35,963 nucleotides of DNA from Myxococcales bacterium (GTDB taxonomy: Bacteria; Myxococcota; UBA727; VGSZ01). The notes beneath the pieces are model-generated. The model was given only the letters and a program-made list of their open reading frames with translations. It searched no databases and was not told the DNA's origin. Position numbers and translations under genes: made by a program. Location of the stretch: contig JAHFED010000029.1 in assembly GCA_023248635.1 (NCBI GenBank), forward strand, positions 1-35,963. The letters run 5' to 3'. Shown here piece after piece: positions 1 to 7,691 of the stretch (position 1 is its first letter; every line of letters begins with the position of its first letter).

Positions 1-24
1 GCAGACGCGTCCTTGGGAGGGAGG

Positions 25-49
25 CTCGTCGAGGCTTCGCCTCGACGAG
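25..49. repeat. Perfect hairpin 1 of intergenic palindrome cluster
   Basis: Arms CTCGTCGAGGC (25-35) and GCCTCGACGAG (39-49) are perfectly complementary around a 3-nt TTC loop. It directly abuts the next palindrome. Confidence 0.7.
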
Positions 50-72
50 GGAGGGTCTGGGACAGACCCTCC
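50..72. repeat. Perfect hairpin 2 of intergenic palindrome cluster
   Basis: Arms GGAGGGTCTG (50-59) and CAGACCCTCC (63-72) pair perfectly around a GGA loop. It starts at the base after hairpin 1 ends. Confidence 0.7.
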
Positions 73-82
73 GGAAGTACCG

Positions 83-116
83 CAGGGTGCGAAAAACGGA
101 GTTTTTCCGCACCCTG
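83..116. repeat. Long hairpin 3 of intergenic palindrome cluster
   Basis: The left arm CAGGGTGCGAAAAAC (83-97) pairs with 101-116 around a GGA loop, with a single extra C as a bulge in the right arm. It shares the GGA loop with hairpin 2. On the minus strand it is the first structure met downstream of the lipoprotein stop at 156, so it could act in termination or mRNA 3'-end protection. Confidence 0.65.
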
Positions 117-155
117 TTAGTGCCTTGCCCTGCTGCCTTCGACTTGTGTCCCCAC

Positions 156-3100
156 TCAGCGGCGCAGGCGGACGACGCCATCGTCGGTGGAGGCCAAGAC
201 GTCGCCGTCGAAGGCATCCAGATCGTGCACGTAGCCGCGCAAGCGCTGCTGGTTCTCTCCTGCCGGAGCGATGATCAGAGGCGGGTGCACGACGCCATCG
301 TTGAGGTCGACGATGCTGAGGGACCCCGGCGCTCGGGCCGCGACCACCAGGCCCGCGGGCAGCGCCAACACCGCGCTCACATCGTCGTCGAGGTCGATGG
401 GGGCGCCAAGCAGCAGGTTGGCGCGGTTGGTGGCGTCGACCCGTACCACGCGTCCGCGGCCCGCTGAGGTGCCGCCGCCGACGATGATCTGGGCGCCATC
501 GATACAGAAGCGCGAGGGAGAAAAGGGCAAGGCGACGTCGTCGACGATGGCGGCGTCAGAGATCCGCACGACGCGCAAGGTCCCGACCGTGCCGGCGTCG
601 AGCAAGAACACCAGCGTGTCGTCGTCGAGAAAGGCCAGGTCGACGGCGTCACCATTGCCGGCGAAGCCGCGGAAGCGATCCCCCGTCGAGGCCTCGAGCA
701 CCCGCACATGGTCGTCGGCACCGCCAAACGCCGCCAGCGTTCCCGCAATGAGGTCTCCGCTCGGGTTGGCGGCGATGCGCGCATAGACCTCGTCGTCCTC
801 GGTGACCGAGGTCGCGACACCGGTGGTTGCGGCGACCCGATCGATGCCGCCCTCAGCGAGGCTCGCAAAGATGAAGCCCGTCGCCGCCGGCGCCAGATCA
901 AGGGCGGCGATCGAAGGCAGCACCGTGCGCGCATCGTCGTAGACGAAGAGCCCGTTCACGCCGGCCACAAAGAGCGCCCGCCCGGCGACCACGGCGGTGG
1001 AGCGCAGTCCAGTGCCGATGTCGACGGCGAAGGCGCGCAGGGATCGATCGATGCCGTCGGCGCTGAGAAGCTCGACGCCCCCACTGCTGGTAGCGCGCTT
1101 GAGGATCAGCGACGACGACGCCAGGGTGTCGGTGGCGGCACCCAGATTCCGGGTCGAGAGATCGGCGAGATCGATCGCCAGCAGCTGCCCCTCGACCAGC
1201 GCGGTGGCGATGTCGTTTCCAAGGGACAGCCTGGCCACCGGTGCGCTGAGGTCCGTGGAGCGCGCGAGCACAAAGAGGCCGGCGGCGTCGACGTCGTAGA
1301 GCGACAGCGATCCATCTTCGGCTCCGACCAGAACCTGCGCGGCTGCGGTCGCCAGCGCGGTGATGGGGGCGGCAGCAAAGGGCCCTTCTTCGTCGACGAG
1401 GGTGTTGGAGGTCGGGCGGTGGCTGACCAACCGTCCATCGACGCCCGCCGAAACGACAAAGCCGCCGACGAAGCCGACGCCGACGGCGGACCCCGTGTGG
1501 GCGACCAGGGTGCGTTGCACCAGACCGGTGCTCTGGCTCCAGATCTTCACCCGGCCCAGGGCGTCGCTGGTTGCGGCGAGGGTGCCGACGGCGTCGAGGG
1601 CGCCGCCGGTGATGCGATCGCTATGCCCCACCAATGCCACGGCCGCGCCCGGCGCCAAGCCTTGCATCAGGTAGGCGGTGCGATCGTCGTCGATCACCAA
1701 GAGGCGGCCCGCGTCGTCGACGACGGCCTGGCTGACGGGATCGACGATGTCGCTGCTGCTGAGGGCGAAGCTGCTGCGCAAGTGCCCGGTGGCCGTGTCG
1801 AGGAGCTGCACCCTGCCCTCGTCGACCGACACCAGGAGGTGCCCGGCCGGGTCGAGGGCGAGCACGGTGCCGCCGACCCCAACGTCGGCGTCGACGATGC
1901 TGAGCCCGAGGGCTTCCCCAAAAGACGCGGTGCAAGCGGCTTGGCTGGTGGTGGACACCGTCGCCGTGAGGGCGGGGCCCAGACAATCGCCCGACCAGCC
2001 CAAAAAGACGGCGCCGTCGTCGGGGATGGCTCTCAGTGTCCGACCAAATGTGTTCGGATCGTCCGCAATCAGACACAGGTGGTTTTGAGTGGGCGCGATG
2101 GCCGTGCAATCGCCATTGCTACAGCCCTCGCAAAAGCTGCAGGTCGACGACGACGACGCGCAATCGGGATCGGGGGCGCCGCAGCCGCAGTCACAGCCGT
2201 CGCCGCTGCCTTGGAAGGAGAGGGAACACACCCAAGTGCCGGGACCGGGATCGACGGTGATGCCGCCGCCGGCGCCTTCGGCCACGCAATCGCCGGGACA
2301 ATCAATGTCGAGCTCGGGCTCGGTGACCACCCGTCCCGCGCCCACGATGCTGACCTCGATGCTCAGGGGGATCTCTTCGAACACGGCGGTGCAAGTCCGG
2401 TCGGTGGCCTCGATGACGACGGCGGGCAAGGTACCCGCGCAGTCGCCGCTCCAACTCACGAAGCGGGCGTTGGCGTCGGCGACGGCAGTCAGTGCAGAGG
2501 GCAGAGGCGCGAGGCTGCAGGAGGTCGTGCAGTCGTTGCCGACGTCGGGGCTCACGCTGCCGGGTCCGGTGACCACGACAGTCATGCCAAGGGCGAAGAG
2601 GGCAGTGCAGGTGGCTTGCTCGGTGGTGGAGATCGAGGTCGTCGCAGCCGCACCGAAGCAATCGCCGCCCCAGCCCATGAACACTGCACCCTCATCGGGG
2701 ATGGCGCGCAGCGAGCGGTTGAGGGAGTCGATGGGATCGGCGCCGGTCAGGCAGAGGTGGTTCTGGTTGGGGGCGATGTCGGCGCACTCAAACGCGCAGC
2801 CGTCGCTGCAAAACGAGCACACCGACGACGACGAGGTCTCGCAGTCGGGATCGGGGACGCCGCACCCGCAGTCGCAGCTGCCATCGCCCTGGAATTCGAA
2901 GGGGCACACCCAAACACCCGGACCCGGGTCGACGCCGCCACCGCCGCCACCGGTGCCCTCGACGCTGCAATCGCCGGGGCAGTCGATGTCGAGCTCGGGC
3001 TCGGCGACCACGCGTCCCGGGCCGGTGAGCTCCACGGTCAATGTCGGCGGAAGCCGCTCGAACACCGCAGTGCAACGGGCGTCGGCTTCGTCGACCGTCG

Positions 3101-4163
3101 TGGTCGGCTCGGTGCCGTCGCAGTCGCCCTCCCAACGCACAAAGAGGGATCCTTCAGCGGCGGTGGCCGTCAAGCGGGAGGGCAGACTGGGGGTCTGGCA
3201 GCTGCCGAGAAAGGACGCGCAGTCGAAGGGTCCGTCGACGGTTTCGGCCTGCACCGATCCTTCGCCCGCGATGTCGATGAAGAAGGTGCGTTCGAAGCGC
3301 GCGCTGCAGGCGAGGCCGAAGGTGACGGGCCCGATGTAGATGCTGGTCTCGACGCCAAAGAGCTCGCAGCTGTGTCCCCAACCCGCGAAGCCCCAGCCCT
3401 CCTCGAGCTCGACATTGAGGGTGACGTCGTCGGTGGGGCCAAACAAAACGTCGCAGTGCGCGCCAGCGGTTCCACAAGAGATGCCGCTCGGCGACGACGT
3501 CACGGTGCCCTCTCCTTCGACGTCGATGCGCACGGGAAATTGCACATCGTCTTCGATGAAGGTCACGCCACAGACGAGGTCTTCATCCAGCACGACGTTG
3601 GCCGTGCCGTCGCCGTTGTCGAAGGCCGCGCAGTCACCGTTGAAGCCAATCAAGGTCGCGCCCGCCACCGGCGTGGCCCGCAGCAGCACCGAGGTGCCGG
3701 CGACGAAATGGGATTCGCAGACCGCGTGGGCGGCGTCGGTGCCACTGCAGTCGATGTTCGCTGGCTCGCTGGTGACGGTGCCAGGCCCCAACACGTCGAC
3801 CGAGAGCAGCGGGCCCTGCGCGACCAGAACGGGATCGAGCTCGAAGCTCGCGGTGCAGGTCATTTCGGCAACGACGTCGAGGTCGACCACCGTGTTGACT
3901 TCGCTGTCGGCGCAGTCACCGCCCCAGCCGAGAAAGAGGCTGCCTGGATCGGGCACCGCGACCAAGGAGACGAAGCTGCCTGCGTCGTAGCTGAAGACGC
4001 AGCGATCGCCGTCCTCACAGATCTCGTCATCGGGAAGCACGCGCACGAAGCCGTCGCCGTCGACGTCGATCTTGACGCTGTGGCTGACGATGGGCACCGG
4101 CTCGCAGCCAGCCGCGACCCCCAAAAAGGCGAGGGCGAAGAAACTCTTCGAGACAAACTTCAT
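156..4163 (-). CDS. Large lipoprotein with InlB-like repeats, Cys-rich modules and a WD40-like propeller
   Basis: A 1335-residue exported lipoprotein. The N-terminus has a signal peptide with lipobox AAGC (Cys20). Residues about 30-750 carry seven copies of a repeat centred on a [FY]xGWxGDC-type motif and ending in CTAxFE, typical of the divergent InlB B-repeat / bacterial repeat families of surface proteins. Two of these repeats (about 388-474 and 611-706) are enlarged by a Cys-rich module with CDCGCG, PDPDC and a CxxC cluster. Residues about 755-1335 are WD40-like blades (for example GHSDRITGGALDA, DGRLVSH), probably a beta-propeller. The start overlaps the stop of the upstream VWA lipoprotein as ATGA, so the pair is translationally coupled and may work together on the outer surface. 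The ligand is unknown; adhesion or protein binding is inference only. Confidence 0.85.
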   Translation of the reverse strand: MKFVSKSFFALAFLGVAAGCEPVPIVSHSVKIDVDGDGFVRVLPDDEICEDGDRCVFSYDAGSFVSLVAVPDPGSLFLGWGGDCADSEVNTVVDLDVVAEMTCTASFELDPVLVAQGPLLSVDVLGPGTVTSEPANIDCSGTDAAHAVCESHFVAGTSVLLRATPVAGATLIGFNGDCAAFDNGDGTANVVLDEDLVCGVTFIEDDVQFPVRIDVEGEGTVTSSPSGISCGTAGAHCDVLFGPTDDVTLNVELEEGWGFAGWGHSCELFGVETSIYIGPVTFGLACSARFERTFFIDIAGEGSVQAETVDGPFDCASFLGSCQTPSLPSRLTATAAEGSLFVRWEGDCDGTEPTTTVDEADARCTAVFERLPPTLTVELTGPGRVVAEPELDIDCPGDCSVEGTGGGGGGVDPGPGVWVCPFEFQGDGSCDCGCGVPDPDCETSSSSVCSFCSDGCAFECADIAPNQNHLCLTGADPIDSLNRSLRAIPDEGAVFMGWGGDCFGAAATTSISTTEQATCTALFALGMTVVVTGPGSVSPDVGNDCTTSCSLAPLPSALTAVADANARFVSWSGDCAGTLPAVVIEATDRTCTAVFEEIPLSIEVSIVGAGRVVTEPELDIDCPGDCVAEGAGGGITVDPGPGTWVCSLSFQGSGDGCDCGCGAPDPDCASSSSTCSFCEGCSNGDCTAIAPTQNHLCLIADDPNTFGRTLRAIPDDGAVFLGWSGDCLGPALTATVSTTSQAACTASFGEALGLSIVDADVGVGGTVLALDPAGHLLVSVDEGRVQLLDTATGHLRSSFALSSSDIVDPVSQAVVDDAGRLLVIDDDRTAYLMQGLAPGAAVALVGHSDRITGGALDAVGTLAATSDALGRVKIWSQSTGLVQRTLVAHTGSAVGVGFVGGFVVSAGVDGRLVSHRPTSNTLVDEEGPFAAAPITALATAAAQVLVGAEDGSLSLYDVDAAGLFVLARSTDLSAPVARLSLGNDIATALVEGQLLAIDLADLSTRNLGAATDTLASSSLILKRATSSGGVELLSADGIDRSLRAFAVDIGTGLRSTAVVAGRALFVAGVNGLFVYDDARTVLPSIAALDLAPAATGFIFASLAEGGIDRVAATTGVATSVTEDDEVYARIAANPSGDLIAGTLAAFGGADDHVRVLEASTGDRFRGFAGNGDAVDLAFLDDDTLVFLLDAGTVGTLRVVRISDAAIVDDVALPFSPSRFCIDGAQIIVGGGTSAGRGRVVRVDATNRANLLLGAPIDLDDDVSAVLALPAGLVVAARAPGSLSIVDLNDGVVHPPLIIAPAGENQQRLRGYVHDLDAFDGDVLASTDDGVVRLRR

Positions 4164-6007
4164 GGGGTCACCGTCTCGCCAGCGTCGATGGTGCAGGACT
4201 GCAGGGTGAGCGTGCCGCCGCCGACAATGTCGTCGCAGGCGCTGCCGAAGAGCTCGAGGGTGTCGCTGTCGACGACGTCGAAGCCCTCGGTGTGTTGGGC
4301 GTCGCGCTCGATCTCGACGCCGTCGATGGCGGCCTGCAGCGACGCCGAATGGCGCAGATCGAGGTCGGCGACCTCTACGGTGCAGCCCCGCGCCCGGCGG
4401 TTGATGTCGTTGATGGCCGCCTCGAGACGCGCGTTGTCGGAGGCCAGATAGAAGCCCGTGGGGCCGGGTTGCAGCGTGCGTCCGGCCACCGACATGGCCC
4501 GCAAGACCGAGGAGAAATTCTCCACCCCGGGGATGCCGACGACGTAGGTGTCAACGTCGTCGTCGGCGAGCCCCCGCACGGCGTCGACGGCGCTCTCGTC
4601 ATCGAGACAGAGAGAGGCCGCGAGCACGGGATCGCTGAACGCGAAGTCAGCGCAATCCGTGCCGCCGCTGCTGCAAATGCATGTGAAGGGATCGAGGTCC
4701 TCGTTGCAGTTGGGTCCCCCGTCGGTGGCCAACATCACCGCCCGCGGGGCCGCCGACGGATTGGCCCTGAAAAAGGCCTGGGCAGCGACCAGCGCCGCAG
4801 CCGTCGGCGTCGCGCCCAGGGGCTCGGTGTCGAAGTCGTTCAAGAGCGCGGCGATGTCGGCCCCCTGCCCCAGAGCTGGAGCCAGGTTGACGTCGGAGGT
4901 CTCACAACCTTCGACCGCGTCGAGCGAGGGAAAGAAAGTGACACCGAACGCGATTTGCCCGTCGTTGGCGGCGGTGACCGCAGTGATGGCGTTTTTCACG
5001 CCCCGCCAGCGGGTGGTGCCGTAGCCCGGTGCGGCCTCGTTCATCGAGCCGCTGCGATCAACGACCAACAACAGCTCGAGGGGTGTGGGGGCCTCGACGA
5101 CGACGCTGCGCTCGACACAGGTCAGGGGCTCGCAGGTGCCGCCGGCGCTGACTTGGGTCTCTTCGCCAGCCACGACGAAGCCCACCAGCTCGAAGACCAC
5201 CAAGCCCGCGCGGCTGACGCTCACCGCAGCCGATCCGGCGGCCATCGGCCCGGCCAAGAAGGCGCCGTCTTCGTCGGTGAGCTCCCGGTGCACATCCCCG
5301 GCGGCATCGGTGACGACGACATCGGCGCCGGCGAGCACTGCGCCGTCGCTGGTGGGATCGCAGAGCACGCCGCTGAGCAGGCCCAGCGACAACCCGGGCA
5401 AAATGCACTCGGCACCGGGGATCTCGGCGGTGGCCCCCTCGAGCACTTCGACGACGTAGGTGCGTCGGTAGTCCACGCCCTCGACGATCACTACCCGCGA
5501 CCCGGTGGGCACGTCCCCGAGGTAGAAGGCGCCGGTGTCGTCGGTGGTGGTCACGAGCGTGGTGCCGTCGTCGAGGATCACACTGACCGTCGCGTCTTTC
5601 ACGCTGCCACCGACATGCCTGTCGCAGATGACGCCGAGGAGATCGCCGGTGCCGGGCAGCGGCGGCGTCGAACGGCAAGCTGGATCGACGACGACGCTGG
5701 TCTCGCCGATGGCGGCGGTGAAGGGAAAGCTGCGTTCGCCGGAGGCGGTGGTCACCCGCAAAGCGGCTTCTCCTTCGCCCAGGCGATCCACGGAGAAGCC
5801 ACCTTGGTCGTCGGTGCTGCCAGCGGCGACTTCGGCGCCGTTGACGTCGACGGCGAAGGGCGCGCTCACCGCCGGAAAACCCGTGGCCGGATCGCAGACG
5901 TTGCCGAGCAAGCGCGCGGGCAACTTCTGCAGCGGCTCACTGCACTCACAGCCCGGCCACACCAGCAGGGCCAGACACAGCGGAGCAGCGAGGGGGATGC
6001 GACTCAT
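4160..6007 (-). CDS. Lipoprotein with carboxypeptidase-regulatory-like repeats and a von Willebrand A domain
   Basis: A 615-residue predicted lipoprotein. I chose the ATG at 6007 because it gives a compact signal peptide ending in lipobox WPGC (Cys20); a TTG at 6043 and an ATG at 6037 are in frame but would lengthen the leader, and none has a strong ribosome site. Residues about 30-290 hold three Ig-like units of the carboxypeptidase-regulatory type (GxxCDxxTGxP, DDTGAFYLGDVPxG patterns). From about residue 305 comes a VWA domain with the MIDAS motif DRSGSMN, then TDGGPNCNED and a Cys-rich insert. VWA domains bind protein ligands through a metal ion. Translationally coupled (ATGA) to the 1335-residue lipoprotein. 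The specific partner is unknown. Confidence 0.85.
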   Translation of the reverse strand: MSRIPLAAPLCLALLVWPGCECSEPLQKLPARLLGNVCDPATGFPAVSAPFAVDVNGAEVAAGSTDDQGGFSVDRLGEGEAALRVTTASGERSFPFTAAIGETSVVVDPACRSTPPLPGTGDLLGVICDRHVGGSVKDATVSVILDDGTTLVTTTDDTGAFYLGDVPTGSRVVIVEGVDYRRTYVVEVLEGATAEIPGAECILPGLSLGLLSGVLCDPTSDGAVLAGADVVVTDAAGDVHRELTDEDGAFLAGPMAAGSAAVSVSRAGLVVFELVGFVVAGEETQVSAGGTCEPLTCVERSVVVEAPTPLELLLVVDRSGSMNEAAPGYGTTRWRGVKNAITAVTAANDGQIAFGVTFFPSLDAVEGCETSDVNLAPALGQGADIAALLNDFDTEPLGATPTAAALVAAQAFFRANPSAAPRAVMLATDGGPNCNEDLDPFTCICSSGGTDCADFAFSDPVLAASLCLDDESAVDAVRGLADDDVDTYVVGIPGVENFSSVLRAMSVAGRTLQPGPTGFYLASDNARLEAAINDINRRARGCTVEVADLDLRHSASLQAAIDGVEIERDAQHTEGFDVVDSDTLELFGSACDDIVGGGTLTLQSCTIDAGETVTP

Positions 6008-6127
6008 GGGGCCGGCAATCGACGACCGGCTGGTCATGGTCAAAGGGTCGAGCTCCGATCACCGACGGATGCCTGTGACGCGCGTCAAGCTCTGCGCGCT
6101 TTGGGCGCGGCTCGAGACGACCGTGCT

Positions 6128-6949
6128 TCAGCACCAGGCGTTGTTCATGATCTCGCCGAAGCCGCCGCCGCCGGGGACGATGTACTGCTTGTCGGTCAGG
6201 CCGCTCTCTTCGCTCCAACGCGTGCCCGGACGGGTCTGCAACACCTCGGGCGATGAGGCCCCGCGATCCAAGCGCAAGGCGTAGACGACGACGTCGGGGT
6301 GCTCTTCGGCCATGCGCTTCAGGTACTCGGGGGTGACGATGAGGTTCACCGTGATGAACCTGCGCGCGGTGCCCGAAACCTTGGTCTTGTAGTAGCGGAT
6401 GGCCTCACACAGCGAGCCACCGGTGGCCCCCATGGGATCGGGGAACAAGACGAAGGCGGCGTCGACGTCGCCGCCGATCTTGCTGTCGCCGAAGTGCGAG
6501 CCTGTCACCTTTCCAGCCTCGTTGGTCACACGACTCATGACCACATGATCTTGACGGACCAGCCTCGGAGTCAGTGTCTTGTTCAAGAAGTCGAAGCACA
6601 CCTGGCTCGGCAGCGTTCCCGCGCGCATGATGTTGACCGACACCGCGCGCACGTCGGGATCGAGGATCTGACCCGTCCAGATTCCGTGGGATGACAGGGC
6701 GGCCATCCGGGTGGTGATCTTTTTGACCACGCGCGGCAACTCACCATTCATGACTGCTTTGATCAGATATTGATACAGATCTCTCACCACCTGATTGATG
6801 GCCGGTTGCTGCGTGCCCTCGGAGCAGAGGAAGGCCAGGTGCGTGAGCAGGAAAGGGTCGGCGAGGATGTGCACGTTCTTGCCATAGGCATGATCGAGCT
6901 CGAGCTCGCGCGAGGGCAGGTGCTGGTAGGCGACGTCGACGTTGGACAT
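6128..6949 (-). CDS. upp: Uracil phosphoribosyltransferase (divergent, long form)
   Basis: A 273-residue cytosolic enzyme that would make UMP from uracil and PRPP. The PRPP-loop region reads FPDPMGATGGSLCEAI (about 170-185, compare the usual DPMLATGGS) and the C-terminus carries YIVPGGGGFGEIMNNAW, matching the uracil-binding YIxPG segment but with altered residues after it. The family is usually about 210 residues, so this copy is longer, mainly at the N-terminus. The ATG at 6949 is preceded by AGGA and lies 7 bp after the thymidine kinase stop, so the two pyrimidine salvage genes form an operon. The frame stays open upstream within tdk, but that extension shows no UPRT features. Confidence 0.85.
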   Translation of the reverse strand: MSNVDVAYQHLPSRELELDHAYGKNVHILADPFLLTHLAFLCSEGTQQPAINQVVRDLYQYLIKAVMNGELPRVVKKITTRMAALSSHGIWTGQILDPDVRAVSVNIMRAGTLPSQVCFDFLNKTLTPRLVRQDHVVMSRVTNEAGKVTGSHFGDSKIGGDVDAAFVLFPDPMGATGGSLCEAIRYYKTKVSGTARRFITVNLIVTPEYLKRMAEEHPDVVVYALRLDRGASSPEVLQTRPGTRWSEESGLTDKQYIVPGGGGFGEIMNNAWC

Positions 6950-6956
6950 TTTTTTC

Positions 6957-7577
6957 CTAGGTGCCGGGGGCATGGGCCGAGGGAGCATCGATGCCGAGCA
7001 CGTAGCAGACGCGGCAGCGGGCCTCGTAGGCGTCGCCGCCTCCGACGAGGATGGTCTCGTTCTTCTGGCGGGCTGCGAGGGCTGCACCCTTGTGCACGCG
7101 TTGAGAGCGCGAAGCCGGCGCGCCGCAGACCATGCACACGCTGAGTTGTTTGGTGACCTCTTCAGCGAGGCAGAGCAGGCGCGGCATGGGACCAAAGGGA
7201 CGGCACAGGTAGTCCATCTCGAGGCCGGCGACGACGACGCGGGTGCCCCGATCGGCCAAGCGCTGCACCACATCGACGATGCCGTCGTCGAAGAACTGCG
7301 CTTCGTCGATGCCGACGACGGCGACCTTGCCGGCTTCGGCTTTGAGCAGGGGATCGATCTCGCTGGAGCTCTGGATGGGCATCGAATCGATGCGGTGGGA
7401 GGAGTGGCTGACGACGTCGGCGGCGTCGTAACGGTCGTCGATCTTGGGCTTGAACACCAGCACGCGTTGTCGGGCGATGCGCGCGCGGCGCAAGCGTTTG
7501 ATCAGCTCTTCGGTCTTGCCCGAGAACATGGGGCCGCAGATGACCTCGACGTGTCCGCGCGTGTGCCAATCGTGCAT
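6957..7577 (-). CDS. tdk: Thymidine kinase (type II)
   Basis: A 206-residue enzyme phosphorylating thymidine with ATP. Visible features are the P-loop GPMFSGKT (15-22), the Walker B-like DEAQFF (about 88-93), and a Cys4 zinc site formed by CMVC and CRVC in the C-terminal lasso region. The length matches the bacterial/poxviral TK1-like family. I chose the ATG at 7577, which has a purine-rich GGGTGG upstream; the frame extends further but into the divergent promoter region and past the dinG start. First gene of the tdk-upp operon, divergent from the helicase gene. Confidence 0.93.
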   Translation of the reverse strand: MHDWHTRGHVEVICGPMFSGKTEELIKRLRRARIARQRVLVFKPKIDDRYDAADVVSHSSHRIDSMPIQSSSEIDPLLKAEAGKVAVVGIDEAQFFDDGIVDVVQRLADRGTRVVVAGLEMDYLCRPFGPMPRLLCLAEEVTKQLSVCMVCGAPASRSQRVHKGAALAARQKNETILVGGGDAYEARCRVCYVLGIDAPSAHAPGT

Positions 7578-7612
7578 GGGCCCACCCTTCCCCGCCCACG
7601 CGCCCGAGGAAA

Positions 7613-7669
7613 GCAGGGAATTCTCTGCCCTCCGGCCGGGCGGCCAATTCTGAGTTCCGCATTCCCTGC
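7613..7669. promoter_or_regulatory. Dyad-symmetric divergent control region between tdk and dinG
   Basis: A perfect 9-bp inverted repeat, GCAGGGAAT (7613-7621) and ATTCCCTGC (7661-7669), flanks a central GC palindrome (GGCCG at 7634-7638, CGGCC at 7641-7645). It sits in the 113-bp gap between two divergent starts, so it is a plausible operator for one or both genes. No regulator is identified. Confidence 0.45.
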
Positions 7670-7679
7670 GGCGCAGCGG

Positions 7680-7691
7680 TACAGTGCGCGA
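7680..7691 (+). promoter_or_regulatory. -10 box TACAGT abutting the dinG start (probable leaderless promoter)
   Basis: TACAGT at 7680-7685 is only 5 nt from the ATG at 7691, which puts the expected transcription start at or next to the start codon. There is no ribosome-binding site between them. The -35 region is weak. The same arrangement recurs at 24737, 24780 and 34358. Confidence 0.45.

Larger units (their letters stand above)
1..155. other. Non-coding region with a palindrome cluster
   Basis: No convincing gene is visible in these first 155 bases. They hold three back-to-back inverted repeats (annotated separately) downstream of the large lipoprotein gene that ends at 156 on the minus strand. 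None of the hairpins is followed by a clear T-run on either strand, so classical intrinsic termination is not obvious. The left-hand neighbour lies outside the window. Confidence 0.6.

Noticed and set aside
708-4451. A 1247-codon open frame on the plus strand across the giant lipoprotein gene
   Set aside because: It is the antisense of a gene with a clear signal peptide and repeats. Its product is a low-complexity Gly/Ala/Arg/Asp-rich sequence with no domain, as GC-rich codon bias produces.
4292-6256. A 654-codon plus-strand frame over the VWA lipoprotein
   Set aside because: Antisense shadow; the minus strand has the lipobox and MIDAS motif. The plus product has no recognisable features.
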